The position numbers and the translations under genes are program-made. The notes beneath the pieces are model-generated. The model had not been told where the DNA came from. It saw nothing but the letters and a program-made list of their open reading frames with translations, and searched no databases. DNA of 64,000 nucleotides from an uncultured Clostridia bacterium (lineage in GTDB: Bacteria > Bacillota > Clostridia > Christensenellales > Aristaeellaceae), in assembly GCA_946414315.1 (NCBI GenBank), contig CAMKNZ010000010.1, positions 1-64,000 on the forward strand, written 5' to 3'. Positions 1 through 8,377 of this stretch are shown piece by piece. Positions within the stretch are counted from its first letter, which is position 1. Each line of letters begins with the position of its first letter.

Positions 1-664
1 AGGAATAATGCCGGTACATGGCATGGGCAAACTTCAGGTAGTCGTATTCCTCCAGGGCTTCCACAATCGCTTCGTGCTTCACGACAGAATTTGCCAGATG
101 GGGCAGCTTTTCCTCCAGCTGATAGCCGGAATCCACGGCCCAGATCGCGTTCAGCAGGGACATGAGCACCGGATTACCCACGGAGCTGAAAAGCAGCTGG
201 TGAAATTCCCGGTCCTCCCGGGCAAAAGCGCCGCTCTCCTCCCAACTGACGCGCATCTGCGATACGATCTCCCGCATCTTCGCGATATCCTCCTGCCGGA
301 TGCTGTCAAATGCCTGGCGCATATAGCCCAGCTCCAGCGTTTTTCGGATGTCGAACATCTGGCGGATCTTCTTCTCATCCTCCGCCAGGCGGAAGAAGAG
401 CGCGTTCTGGAAAATGAAATCCATCGTGAATTCCCGCACTTCCGTTCCCCGCCCCGGGCAGGCCTCCACCATGCCCATCAGCTCCATGCTTTTGATGGCC
501 TCCCGGATCACGTTGCGGCTGACCCCGATCTCCCGGGAAAGCTCTGCCTCACTGGGCAGCAGATCCCCTGGCTTCAGCTGGTGGCGCAAAATATAGTCAT
601 GGATTTCCCGGAAGGCAGTGATGTATCGTTTTTCCCGCTGTTTTTCCTGTCCTTCGGCACTCAA
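1..664 (-). CDS. FadR-type GntR transcription regulator (C-terminus beyond window)
   Basis: This is a GntR-superfamily repressor or activator of the FadR subfamily. The N-terminal winged helix (about residues 10-75, with PSEAELSREIGVSRNVIREA) binds DNA, and an all-helical FCD ligand domain starts near residue 85 and runs off the window. I chose a TTG start at 662-664 because GGAGG lies 9 bases ahead of it; a GTG at 671-673 is in frame but touches the same GGAGG. It is divergent from the ABC/lyase operon at 917-5723, and a short palindrome lies between them, so it very probably controls that operon and itself. FadR-type regulators usually respond to acidic sugars or short organic acids. The ligand cannot be read from sequence. 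Confidence 0.88.
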   Translation of the reverse strand, partial: MSAEGQEKQREKRYITAFREIHDYILRHQLKPGDLLPSEAELSREIGVSRNVIREAIKSMELMGMVEACPGRGTEVREFTMDFIFQNALFFRLAEDEKKIRQMFDIRKTLELGYMRQAFDSIRQEDIAKMREIVSQMRVSWEESGAFAREDREFHQLLFSSVGNPVLMSLLNAIWAVDSGYQLEEKLPHLANSVVKHEAIVEALEEYDYLKFAHAMYRHYS

Positions 665-692
665 AACGGTCACCCTCCTGTCATTCGGTGCT

Positions 693-707
693 AAATGTCC
701 TACATTT
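693..707. promoter_or_regulatory. Probable FadR-type operator (AAATGT-N3-ACATTT)
   Basis: A perfect inverted repeat, AAATGT CCT ACATTT, lies between the start of the regulator and the promoter of the transporter operon. A TGT-N3-ACA core is typical of FadR-subfamily operators. Its position would let the regulator act on its own gene and on the divergent operon. Confidence 0.55.
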
Positions 708-806
708 CGAGACCATTATATCGGAACCAGGGAAGCGTGTCAAGGCGTAACACGTCATATTTGGCTTGTTTTATCCCATTTTTTCAATTTTTTCTTCAAA
801 ACAGGG

Positions 807-835
807 TTGACAGACGTTTTTAATTGTAGTATATT
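807..835 (+). promoter_or_regulatory. Sigma-70-type promoter of the ABC/lyase operon
   Basis: TTGACA at 807-812 and TATATT at 830-835 are separated by 17 bases. They lie about 80 bases ahead of the binding-protein start in an AT-rich stretch. Confidence 0.7.
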
Positions 836-916
836 TCAGTCAGAACCTGTGAAACGCAGGAAGAGAACCGTTATCAGCCGGGAAAACCGGCCAATCAAAA
901 AAGGAGGATCCAGATT

Positions 917-2185
917 ATGAAGAAACTCATCGCCCTGTTCCTGTGCCTGATCCTGGCGCTGCCGGCGTTCGCTCTGGCGGATGACCAGGTGGAAATCACC
1001 CTGTGGACCTACCCCATCGGCAGCTGGGGAAATGCCGAAACCGTGGACGGCATCATCAAGGACTTCAATGCCGTGCATCCTGAGATCAAAGTGACCGTTC
1101 AGTACCTGGACTACCAGTCCGGTGATGATCAGGTGACCACAGCCATCGAAGCGAAGACCACGCCCGACATCATCATGGAAGGTCCGGAACGCCTGGTCGC
1201 CAACTGGGGCGCGGCCGGCAAGATGCTGGACATCAGCGACCTGTGGGCAGACACGAAGGATGACATCATCGCTGCCAGCGCTGCCGTGGAAGCGGCCTGC
1301 AAAAACGCCGAAGGTGTCTACTATGAATATCCGCTGTGCATGACCACCCACTGCATGGTCATCAACTACAACGATTTCGAAAAAGCCGGTGCCCTCCAGT
1401 ATATTGATGAAGAAAAGCACACCTGGACCACCGAAGGCTTCCTGAACGCACTGGACGCGCTGAATGCAGCCGGTTTCGCCCCCACCGCGGTCGTATACTG
1501 CGGCGGCCAGGGCGGCGACCAGGGTACCCGCGCGCTGGTAACCAACCTGTATTCCGGCCAGTTCACCGCGCCGGATCACTCCGCCTACACCATGGACAGT
1601 GAAGCGAACATCAAGGCGCTGCAGCTGCTCCAGCAGCTCGTGAAAGACGGGAAGCTGGATGCTGATGCCGGTATCGTCGCCGGTGATGAAATCGCCCTGT
1701 TCTGCAACTCCACCATCTCCATCGGCTTCTGCTGGAACGCCTCCGCAGCCGTTTCCAACAAAGCCAGCCTGGCGGAAGACGTGAAGGTATTCCCGATGGC
1801 CTTCCCCTCTGACGACGGCGTGCCGGAACTGCAGGGCGGCATCTGGGGCTTCGGCCTGTTCGACAATGGCGATGAAGCCAAAGTGGCCGCTGCCAAGACC
1901 TTCGTGAAGTGGGTATGTGACGATCCGGCCCAGGCCGCGAAGAGCGTATACGCCTCCGGTTTCTTCCCCACCCGCGCTTCCCTTGGCGACATCTACGCCG
2001 GCACCGACAAGGCTGAGAACGGCGAGTATGCCATCTTCATGCCCTACCTCGGCGACTATTACCAGGTCACTCCCAACTGGGCCGCGCAGCGGACCGAATG
2101 GTGGAACCTGCTCCAGCGCATCTTCGCCGGCGGCGATGTGGCGGCTGAAGTAGCGGTCTACTGTCAGAACGCGAATCAGAAATAA
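917..2185 (+). CDS. ABC transporter sugar-binding protein (family 1)
   Basis: This is the extracellular binding protein (422 residues) of a carbohydrate ABC importer. It starts with a signal peptide (MKK, hydrophobic core to residue 15, ALA-DD cleavage site near residue 21). No cysteine follows the cleavage site, so it is not an evident lipoprotein. The mature part has the family-1 layout, including the early VEITLWTYP strand and a late aromatic segment near PNWAAQRTEWW. The start has AAGGAGG 9-10 bases upstream. It is the first gene of an operon with two permeases, a lyase and an esterase. A strong hairpin directly downstream may let it be made in excess over the permeases. Substrate is inferred from the neighbours as a sialic-acid-like sugar. 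Confidence 0.9.
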   Translation: MKKLIALFLCLILALPAFALADDQVEITLWTYPIGSWGNAETVDGIIKDFNAVHPEIKVTVQYLDYQSGDDQVTTAIEAKTTPDIIMEGPERLVANWGAAGKMLDISDLWADTKDDIIAASAAVEAACKNAEGVYYEYPLCMTTHCMVINYNDFEKAGALQYIDEEKHTWTTEGFLNALDALNAAGFAPTAVVYCGGQGGDQGTRALVTNLYSGQFTAPDHSAYTMDSEANIKALQLLQQLVKDGKLDADAGIVAGDEIALFCNSTISIGFCWNASAAVSNKASLAEDVKVFPMAFPSDDGVPELQGGIWGFGLFDNGDEAKVAAAKTFVKWVCDDPAQAAKSVYASGFFPTRASLGDIYAGTDKAENGEYAIFMPYLGDYYQVTPNWAAQRTEWWNLLQRIFAGGDVAAEVAVYCQNANQK

Positions 2186-2217
2186 TCCATAGAACCGGTA
2201 TCAATCCATGACGAATC

Positions 2218-2266
2218 AGGCGCGTCTCCGTTCCCCCTCCGGGCCGGGGGCGCGCCTGTCCTTTTT
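2218..2266 (+). terminator. GC-rich hairpin with T-run between binding protein and permeases
   Basis: AGGCGCG (2218-2224) pairs with CGCGCCT (2251-2257), and an inner CCCCC pairs with GGGGG; CTTTTT follows. It probably acts as a leaky terminator or a 3' stabiliser that raises the binding-protein to permease ratio. Confidence 0.6.
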
Positions 2267-2284
2267 AAGGAGGGAAATATCCCG

Positions 2285-3208
2285 ATGACGACCCGAGCTT
2301 TCCCCGCCCGCAGGGTGGTTTCCCCGGCCATGAGAGCGGCGCGCCGGCGGGAAAACATCGCCGCTTATCTCTTCATGGCGCCCAGTCTGGTCTTCTTCCT
2401 GGGCTTCGTGATTTTCCCCATGGGCATGTGCCTGGTCACCAGCTTTTTCAATTACACCATGACCGATTTCAGCTGGATCGGTCTGGCCAATTACGTCGAA
2501 ATGTTCCAGGATGCCATCTTCGGCAAGGCGCTGGTCAACACGATTGTCATCGTGCTGGTCAGCGTGCCGGTCACCTGTATGTTTTCCCTGTGGGTGGCAT
2601 CGCTGATCTATAAAATGAGGGACCGCCACACATCCTTCTTCCGGTGCGTTTTCTACCTGCCAGTGGTCACCGGTTCCGTAGCGGTCACCGTGGTCTGGAA
2701 ATGGATTTTCAACAACTATTACGGCGTGCTGAACTATGTGTTCAAAAACCTCGGGCTGATCACCCGGAATATCAACTGGCTGGGCAATCCGGACTACGCC
2801 CTGGCCTGTATCATCACGATCCTGCTGACCACTTCCGTCGGGCAGCCCATCGTGCTCTACGTCTCCGCCCTGAGCAACGTGGACCATTCCCTGATCGAGG
2901 CGGCTTCCGTGGACGGAGCGACAAACATGCAGGTGTTCTGGAAGATCAAATGGCCCCAGGTCATGCCCACCACCCTTTATATCCTGGTCATCACCACGAT
3001 CAACAGTTTCCAGTGTTTCGCACTGATCCAGCTGCTGACCTCCGGCGGGCCAAACAATTCCACCCAGACCATTATGTACTACATCTACTACAACGCCTTC
3101 AAGCTGAGCCGCTACGGATACGGCAGCGCCATGGGCATCATCCTGGCGATCATTATCGCCGTGTTCAGCGCGATTCAGTTCAGGCTGGCCAAGACCGATA
3201 ACGGCTGA
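2285..3208 (+). CDS. Sugar ABC transporter permease, MalF/UgpA type
   Basis: This inner-membrane permease (307 residues) has about six membrane helices. A basic N-terminus (RRVVSPAMRAARRREN) precedes the first helix near residue 32. The ATPase-docking EAA loop is visible as EAASVDGA about 90 residues from the C-terminus. AGGAGG lies 11 bases ahead of the ATG. It pairs with the next permease, 14 bases downstream. No ATPase gene is present in the operon; as is common in Firmicutes, a shared MsmX-type ATPase elsewhere probably energises it. Confidence 0.9.
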   Translation: MTTRAFPARRVVSPAMRAARRRENIAAYLFMAPSLVFFLGFVIFPMGMCLVTSFFNYTMTDFSWIGLANYVEMFQDAIFGKALVNTIVIVLVSVPVTCMFSLWVASLIYKMRDRHTSFFRCVFYLPVVTGSVAVTVVWKWIFNNYYGVLNYVFKNLGLITRNINWLGNPDYALACIITILLTTSVGQPIVLYVSALSNVDHSLIEAASVDGATNMQVFWKIKWPQVMPTTLYILVITTINSFQCFALIQLLTSGGPNNSTQTIMYYIYYNAFKLSRYGYGSAMGIILAIIIAVFSAIQFRLAKTDNG

Positions 3209-3222
3209 AAGGAGGAGACCTT

Positions 3223-4113
3223 ATGCAAACGACTGCAAACCTGCCGCGCCGGATCAAAGACAAGCCGGACAATACGGATCACAGCGTCCATCAGGTAACC
3301 GCCTACACCGTGATCGGGGTCATCCTGCTGATTATCCTGGCGCTGCTGTTCATCTTCCCGCTTTACTGGATCCTGACCGGATCCTTCAAGACCCAGCAGG
3401 CAGTCAATTCTGCCGTGCCGGTCTGGTTCCCTACGGGTGAAACCGTCACCATGCGCAACTATAACGAGCTGTTCAACCGCCCGGCGATTACCTGGCTGCT
3501 GAACACCGTGTTCATCTGCGCCGCGGCTATGGGCCTGACCTGTATTGCGGCCTCCATGGGCGGTTATGCACTGGCCAAAAAACGCTTCTCCGGGCGGGTG
3601 CTGCTCTTCTCCGTATTCATCTGCGCCATGGCCCTGCCCAAGCAGGTTATCCTGATCCCGCTGCTGAAGGAACTGGCTTTCCTGAAGCTGCACAATACGC
3701 TCTGGGCTGTGATTCTGCCGACTGTAGGCTGGCCCTTCGGCGTTTTCCTGATGAAGCAGTTCAGCGAGAATATTCCCGGGGAGCTGCTGGAGGCCGCCCG
3801 GATCGACGGCGCCGGCGAAGCACGGACCTTCATCGAGATCGTCATTCCGCTGATCAAGCCGGGCATCGGTGCCCTGGCGATCTTCACCTTCATCACGGCC
3901 TGGAACGACTATTTCCTGCAACTGATCATGCTGAACGATACCAAGGTGCTGACAATCTCCCTGGGCATCGCCAAGCTGCAGACGGAACTGTCCACGGACT
4001 TCGGCCTGATCATGGCCGGCGCGGCCCTGGGTTCCGTCCCGATCATCATTATTTTCCTGATCTTCCAGAAATTCTTCACCCGCGGCATCACCATGGGTGC
4101 TGTCAAGGGCTAA
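3223..4113 (+). CDS. Sugar ABC transporter permease, MalG/UgpE type
   Basis: This is the second permease (296 residues) of the importer. A long basic cytoplasmic N-terminus precedes helix 1 (about residues 28-48, VIGVILLIILALLFIFPLYW). The EAA loop reads EAARIDGAGE. The conserved MalG-type C-terminal end (RGITMGAVKG) is present. AAGGAGG stands 8 bases ahead of the ATG. It would form a heterodimer with the preceding permease and use the binding protein at 917. It is followed closely by the lyase gene, which supports one transcript for uptake and breakdown. Confidence 0.9.
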   Translation: MQTTANLPRRIKDKPDNTDHSVHQVTAYTVIGVILLIILALLFIFPLYWILTGSFKTQQAVNSAVPVWFPTGETVTMRNYNELFNRPAITWLLNTVFICAAAMGLTCIAASMGGYALAKKRFSGRVLLFSVFICAMALPKQVILIPLLKELAFLKLHNTLWAVILPTVGWPFGVFLMKQFSENIPGELLEAARIDGAGEARTFIEIVIPLIKPGIGALAIFTFITAWNDYFLQLIMLNDTKVLTISLGIAKLQTELSTDFGLIMAGAALGSVPIIIIFLIFQKFFTRGITMGAVKG

Positions 4114-4137
4114 CCATTCCAGGGAAGGAGTATGCAT

Positions 4138-5055
4138 ATGTCTGTTCAGAAATACCGGGGCGTGATCCCCGCGTTCTATGCCTGCTATGACGAGGAAGGC
4201 CGTATCAGTCCCGACCGGGCCAAGCGCCTGGCCAGGCACCTGGTGAACAAGGGCGTTCAGGGCCTCTATGTAGGCGGTTCCTCCGGGGAATGCATCTACC
4301 AGGAAAAGGAAGAGCGCATGGCCCTGCTGGAGGCGGTCATGGAGGAAGTGAAGGGCGAATGCCTGATCATCGCTCATGTGGCCTGTAACAATACTGAGGA
4401 ATCCTGCCAGCTGGCCGCCCATGCGGAGCGCGCAGGCGTGGACGCCATCGCCAGTATTCCCCCGATCTACTTCCGGCTGCCAGAATACGCCATCGCGCAG
4501 TACTGGAACGATATTTCCGCAGCGGCGCCAAACACTGACTTCATCATCTATAACATTCCCCAGCTGGCCGGCGTCACCCTGACCCCGGGGCTCTTTAAAA
4601 CCATGCGGCAGAATCCGCGGGTAATCGGCGTCAAAAACTCCAGCATGCCCACCTATGATATCGAGATGTTCCTGCGGGCCGGCGGAGAAAACTGTGTGGT
4701 TTTCAACGGACCGGATGAGCAGTTTGTCGCCGGCCGCTGCTGCGGCGCGGCAGGCGGTATCGGCGGCACCTATGCGGCGATGCCGGAGCTGTTCCTGACC
4801 ATGGACCGGCTGATCCGCGAAGGTACACCGGAAAAAGCCCGGCCCATCCAGCACGAGGTCAATGCCATCATTGAGGATATGTGCGGATGCCACGGCAGCA
4901 TGTACGCCGTCATCAAGGCCATTCTGAAAATCAACGAAAACCTGGAGCTGGGTTCTGTGCGCAGGCCCATGCCGGCGCTGATCCCGGAAGACATGCCGAA
5001 GGTGGAAGCCGCGGCAGCGAGGATCCGGGAAGCCATCCGGACCTTTGCCGGCTGA
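4138..5055 (+). CDS. DapA-family aldolase, N-acetylneuraminate lyase-like
   Basis: This class I aldolase (305 residues, TIM barrel) belongs to the DHDPS/NAL family. Visible elements are GGSSGE (carboxylate-binding loop), the tyrosine of YNIPQLAGVTLT, the Schiff-base lysine in GVKNSS, and FNGPDEQF followed by GGIGGTYA. The YNIP-x-L-x-G and NG-x-DE...GGIG-TY patterns match N-acetylneuraminate lyases better than dihydrodipicolinate synthases. I chose the ATG at 4138 because AAGGAG is 7 bases ahead of it; the ATG at 4132 is too close. With the importer and an SGNH esterase it suggests cleavage of sialic acid to N-acetylmannosamine and pyruvate. Another 2-keto sugar acid is possible. No NanE or NanK is visible, but they could lie left of the window. 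Confidence 0.8.
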   Translation: MSVQKYRGVIPAFYACYDEEGRISPDRAKRLARHLVNKGVQGLYVGGSSGECIYQEKEERMALLEAVMEEVKGECLIIAHVACNNTEESCQLAAHAERAGVDAIASIPPIYFRLPEYAIAQYWNDISAAAPNTDFIIYNIPQLAGVTLTPGLFKTMRQNPRVIGVKNSSMPTYDIEMFLRAGGENCVVFNGPDEQFVAGRCCGAAGGIGGTYAAMPELFLTMDRLIREGTPEKARPIQHEVNAIIEDMCGCHGSMYAVIKAILKINENLELGSVRRPMPALIPEDMPKVEAAAARIREAIRTFAG

Positions 5056-5069
5056 GGGGGAAAAAGCCT

Positions 5070-5723
5070 ATGAAAAAGCATATTGTCTGTTTCGGGGATT
5101 CCAACACCCACGGGTACTGCGCAGATCCGAAAGACTGCGCGGACGGCGGCATCCGGTACAACGAGTCGGAACGGTGGACCTGCCTGCTGGGAGAACGGCT
5201 GGGCCCGGACACACTGGTGCTGGAGGAAGGCCTCAGCGGCCGGACAACCGTCTTCTCCGATCCCCTGCATGAATGCATGTCCGGCCTGGACGCGATCTAC
5301 AGCGTGCTCATGAGCCATGAACCGGTGGACCTCCTGATCATCATGCTGGGCACCAACGATACGAAAGAACGCTTCAGCGCCAACGCCGCGTGCATTGGCA
5401 TCGGGATGGAGCGCCTGATTATGAAGACGAAGGAAATTCCCTGCTGGCGGGACAAGCCCCGGATCCTGGTCATCTCCCCGCCGCATATCGGCGAAGGACT
5501 TTACGCGGTCCCCGAGGGAGAGCCTATGGGCGCCGGATGTCCGGAAAAATCCCGGCAGCTGGCGAAATACTTTGCCGCTGCTGCGGAACGCCAGTGCTGC
5601 GCGTTCTTTGACGCAGAAGGTGTCGCAGAATTCAATACCCTAGACTGCATGCACCTGACCCGCAGGGGCCACCGCCAGCTGGCGGATGTTCTGGGAAAGA
5701 TCGTTCCCGAACTGCTTGACTGA
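5070..5723 (+). CDS. SGNH/GDSL-family esterase
   Basis: This is a cytoplasmic SGNH hydrolase of 217 residues. Block I is FGDSNTHG with the nucleophile Ser11. Block III is GTND (oxyanion Asn near residue 93). Block V is DCMHLTRRGH with the Asp and His of the triad. There is no signal peptide, so it acts on an imported or intracellular ester. It follows the lyase by 14 bases with a G-rich ribosome binding site. In this context a sialate O-acetylesterase role (removing O-acetyl groups before lyase action) is a reasonable inference. Family members also include arylesterases and lysophospholipases. Confidence 0.82.
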   Translation: MKKHIVCFGDSNTHGYCADPKDCADGGIRYNESERWTCLLGERLGPDTLVLEEGLSGRTTVFSDPLHECMSGLDAIYSVLMSHEPVDLLIIMLGTNDTKERFSANAACIGIGMERLIMKTKEIPCWRDKPRILVISPPHIGEGLYAVPEGEPMGAGCPEKSRQLAKYFAAAAERQCCAFFDAEGVAEFNTLDCMHLTRRGHRQLADVLGKIVPELLD

Positions 5724-5770
5724 ACCGGAGTTTCTTCTTCATCTCCTCATTTTTTTCGGTACCCTTAAAG

Positions 5771-5837
5771 GGAAACCGAGGTTGTAAACCCCGGTTTCCG
5801 GCCAACGGCAAACCTCCAGAAATGGAGGTTTGTTTTA
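5771..5837 (+). terminator. Tandem terminator hairpins after the ABC/lyase operon
   Basis: A first hairpin (arms 5771-5781 and 5789-5799, one mismatch) is followed by a second one, CAAACCTCC-N6-GGAGGTTTG, with TTTT directly after (5809-5837). The second is a standard intrinsic terminator. Confidence 0.85.
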
Positions 5838-5926
5838 TTCAATTGGTTGTACCAGGTTGTTCGAAGCAGGTATAAAAACACAACCGGATTATGCATGTTT
5901 CGCTGTATTGTGCCCCTGAATCCTGT

Positions 5927-6259
5927 TCAGGCCCGGGGCTTCCTGCGCAATACGCCGCCGGCGATATCTGACAGCATATGCCCCATCGTCTCATCCCGGT
6001 CGTTTTCCAGGGGCGGGACCAGGCATACCGCCACCAGGACGCGCAGAACCGTGGACAGGATGACCAGCGCCTTGACCCGGTCCAATCCGCCCGTGAACCA
6101 GCCCATCCCTTCCCAGGTCTCCAGGAGCGCCCCTCCGCAGAGCGTGCTAAGGGCAATCCCGACCAGGCAGGTGATGCAGGCGAAGACCGCGATATCTTTA
6201 CCTTGTTTACTATGCCTGTATAATACGTAATATGTTTTTATCGGGATCAAACTCAGCAA
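5927..6259 (-). CDS. Possible small membrane protein, unrecognised
   Basis: This is an open frame of 110 codons with a TTG start, two hydrophobic stretches (near IAVFACITCLVGIALSTL and ALVILSTVLRVLVAV) and a basic C-terminal tail. I do not recognise the family. No clear ribosome binding site precedes the TTG. The frame lies directly downstream of a truncated YaiI/YqxD start, so it may be a fragment of a larger gene in a decaying stretch rather than a functional gene. Confidence 0.3.
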   Translation of the reverse strand: MLSLIPIKTYYVLYRHSKQGKDIAVFACITCLVGIALSTLCGGALLETWEGMGWFTGGLDRVKALVILSTVLRVLVAVCLVPPLENDRDETMGHMLSDIAGGVLRRKPRA

Positions 6260-6304
6260 CTTTTATCTTGCCGAGCAAGTGCCGATTAGTTCTGTAATAA
6301 TAAT

Positions 6305-6403
6305 CTATTTAAAATCGATATTAACGGGAATGCCGTGTTCCCTGGCAATCCGCTCCGCTATCCGTGTAACCGGACAGGCATCCGCGTCAACATAAACAGT
6401 CAA
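6305..6403 (-). pseudogene. Truncated YaiI/YqxD (UPF0178) family gene, N-terminal 32 codons only
   Basis: The translation from a TTG at 6403 (with GAGGTGA upstream) begins TVYVDADACPVTRIAER, which is the PIN-like UPF0178 start with its acidic YVDADACPV motif. It stops at a TAG after 32 codons, whereas complete members have about 150 residues. What follows does not resemble the family in any frame I read. The start and ribosome binding site are preserved, so the 3' part was probably lost by deletion. Confidence 0.6.
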
Positions 6404-6486
6404 ACGATCACCTCACAGTATTTGCAGCGGTACCCAATTCAGGTAATCGCCGGAAACCAGCCGGTACATGATTCCGTGATGTCTCT

Positions 6487-6552
6487 TTTTGCAAAACGAG
6501 TTTATCACATTCATTAAAAACATCAAGTTTGCAAAGTGCATTTTGCAAACTT
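6487..6552. promoter_or_regulatory. TTTGCAAA palindrome cluster, possible operator
   Basis: A perfect inverted repeat with 11-bp arms (AAGTTTGCAAA at 6525-6535 and TTTGCAAACTT at 6542-6552) is preceded by a third copy of the core in TTTTGCAAAA (6487-6496). There is no T-run, so it reads as a protein-binding site with three TTTGCAAA cores rather than a terminator. It lies between the decayed minus-strand genes and the carboxypeptidase gene. The binding factor is unknown. Confidence 0.5.
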
Positions 6553-6714
6553 CTTACATCTGACCTGTCCGCCAGTTGTGTTTAGTATATTCGTTGCAGT
6601 ATCGAATCCCGCCGGGTTCCAAACGGAAGAATTTGCACCGGTGGGACGTCATTATTTGAGAGTGAATGTTAACGCTTGCGTGAACTGAGCCGGCGTGGTG
6701 GACAGGAGACGAAC

Positions 6715-8052
6715 ATGATGGTTTCTAATATCAGGAGATGGTTGTGCGTTTTACTGATAATTTGTCTGTCTTTCTGTTCCCTTCCCGTGTGCGCGGAGAC
6801 AACAGATGTTAAAAAGCTGCAGGAGCGCATGCTTTCCCTGGGATACGAGATCGGAAAAGCAGACGGGATACCGGGAGCGAAAACTTCTTCTGCGATTCTG
6901 CTGGCGCAGACTTTATTGGCCGATAACGAATATGATGTGCCGTTAACCGGCTCCCCGGATTCAAAAACGGTTGAGCTGATGATGCAGGAGGAAAACAGCA
7001 AACTGTTGCAAACGCTGCTGAAAGGAAGCTGGGGCTCCCGGGTCAAGGAAGCGCAGCGAAAACTGATCGAATTGAATTTCCTTCAGGACAGCGCTGACGG
7101 GAAGTATGGCGCAAATACGGAAACAGCGGTCCTTGCTTTTGAGGAGTGGCTGGCCGGGCAGGTTCCGGATCAGGTTCATACGGACGGAAGGCTCTCCGTT
7201 ACGGAATATGCGCTGCTGATGAGTGATCTGAGCGTATATGGATTTGAAGCTCCGATCTATTTTGATGATACGTATCCGGAAGAGCTGAAAGACTCCTTCC
7301 TTTATGCGGAAAATGTCTGCCTGATCAATGCGGTAACCGGAAAAGTACTGCTGGAAAAGGCAGCGGATGAGCCAGCTGAGCCGGCCAGCACCACCAAAAT
7401 CATCACACTCCTGACAGCGCTTTCCTTATGCGATCCGGATGAAACGATCGTCATTCCCGACGAAGCTGCCGATGTACCGAAGGACAGTACGCTTGTTCCG
7501 GTATCCCCGGGCGAAACAATGACCATGCGGGATCTGCTCTATGCGATGATGATTCGTTCGGGCAATGATGCGGCCAACGCTGTCGCGGTTCTTTGCGCAG
7601 GAAGTACAGAAGCTTTCGCGGAAAAGATGAACCGGACGGCGGCTGACCTGGAAATGGAGAATTCACACTTTGTCAATGCCCACGGTTATACAACGGAAGG
7701 GCATTATACAACCGCCAGGGATCTGGTAACAGCAGCACGGTACGGACTGACGCTGACGCTGTTCCGCGAAATTGTTACCTGCCTGAAATATATCTTGCCG
7801 GCAACTGAAAAGCGGGATGAACTGGTCCTGAACCTGAAATGGGAGATATTTGATCCTGAATCTGCGTACTATATTCCTCATGCGGCCGGGGTCAAAAGCG
7901 GGTATACGTCCTCTGCCGGTTTCTGTTATGTCGGTGCGTATCAGGAAAACGGAATCACCCTGATTGCCGCAGTGATGGGATGCCGGACCCGCAATATGGC
8001 CTGGACGGATCTGAAAAGACTGTTTGCCTATGGCATGGCTGTATCCGAATAA
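6715..8052 (+). CDS. D-alanyl-D-alanine carboxypeptidase with peptidoglycan-binding repeats
   Basis: This secreted serine-type peptidase S11 (445 residues) trims the terminal D-Ala of peptidoglycan stems. A signal peptide ends near residue 28 (VCAE). Two PG_binding_1-like repeats follow (about 30-75, KLQERMLSLGYEIGKADG, and 105-145). The catalytic domain shows SxxK as STTK, SxN as SGN and KTG as KSG. It ends soon after the catalytic domain and lacks the C-terminal domain of DacA/DacF. I chose the ATG at 6715, which has CAGGAG upstream. Repeats in front of an S11 domain suggest wall anchoring. Confidence 0.9.
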   Translation: MMVSNIRRWLCVLLIICLSFCSLPVCAETTDVKKLQERMLSLGYEIGKADGIPGAKTSSAILLAQTLLADNEYDVPLTGSPDSKTVELMMQEENSKLLQTLLKGSWGSRVKEAQRKLIELNFLQDSADGKYGANTETAVLAFEEWLAGQVPDQVHTDGRLSVTEYALLMSDLSVYGFEAPIYFDDTYPEELKDSFLYAENVCLINAVTGKVLLEKAADEPAEPASTTKIITLLTALSLCDPDETIVIPDEAADVPKDSTLVPVSPGETMTMRDLLYAMMIRSGNDAANAVAVLCAGSTEAFAEKMNRTAADLEMENSHFVNAHGYTTEGHYTTARDLVTAARYGLTLTLFREIVTCLKYILPATEKRDELVLNLKWEIFDPESAYYIPHAAGVKSGYTSSAGFCYVGAYQENGITLIAAVMGCRTRNMAWTDLKRLFAYGMAVSE

Positions 8053-8116
8053 GCTGATGAAAGCCATCATGTCTCCCGGCAGCAGCTGCCGGCAAATTTG
8101 AAAAAGATTTTTTCGG

Positions 8117-8145
8117 GACCGGACACGTTGTGTCCGGTCGATTTT
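8117..8145 (+). terminator. Intrinsic terminator after the carboxypeptidase
   Basis: A perfect 10-bp stem (GACCGGACAC / GTGTCCGGTC) with a three-base loop is followed by GATTTT. Confidence 0.85.
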
Positions 8146-8377
8146 CCCTTATGTTTCAACGGATCGGAGGTTTTCCGCAGGATGACTGGCAATATCTGGT
8201 AATCCGTGGATAACTTCTGCGCAGGTTGATTCATAAGGCTTAATAAGGTTTTTTCATGCATCTGATTTTCTCAAAGGGGGTGACACGCCGTGTCCGGGTC
8301 AAACGGTTCCTTTTCGGTTATGCTCTTCCTGAAAACAACATCCCCGGATGCCCGGGGTGAAGAAAGGATGTATGGGA

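Noticed and set aside
3175-4893. A 572-codon minus-strand frame opposite the second permease and lyase
   Set aside because: Same reasoning: antisense to strong genes and without domain signatures.
8280-8360. A 26-codon frame with GTG start after AAAGGGG, ahead of the DUF6291-like gene
   Set aside because: Very short, arginine-rich and without any repeat or conservation evidence available here.
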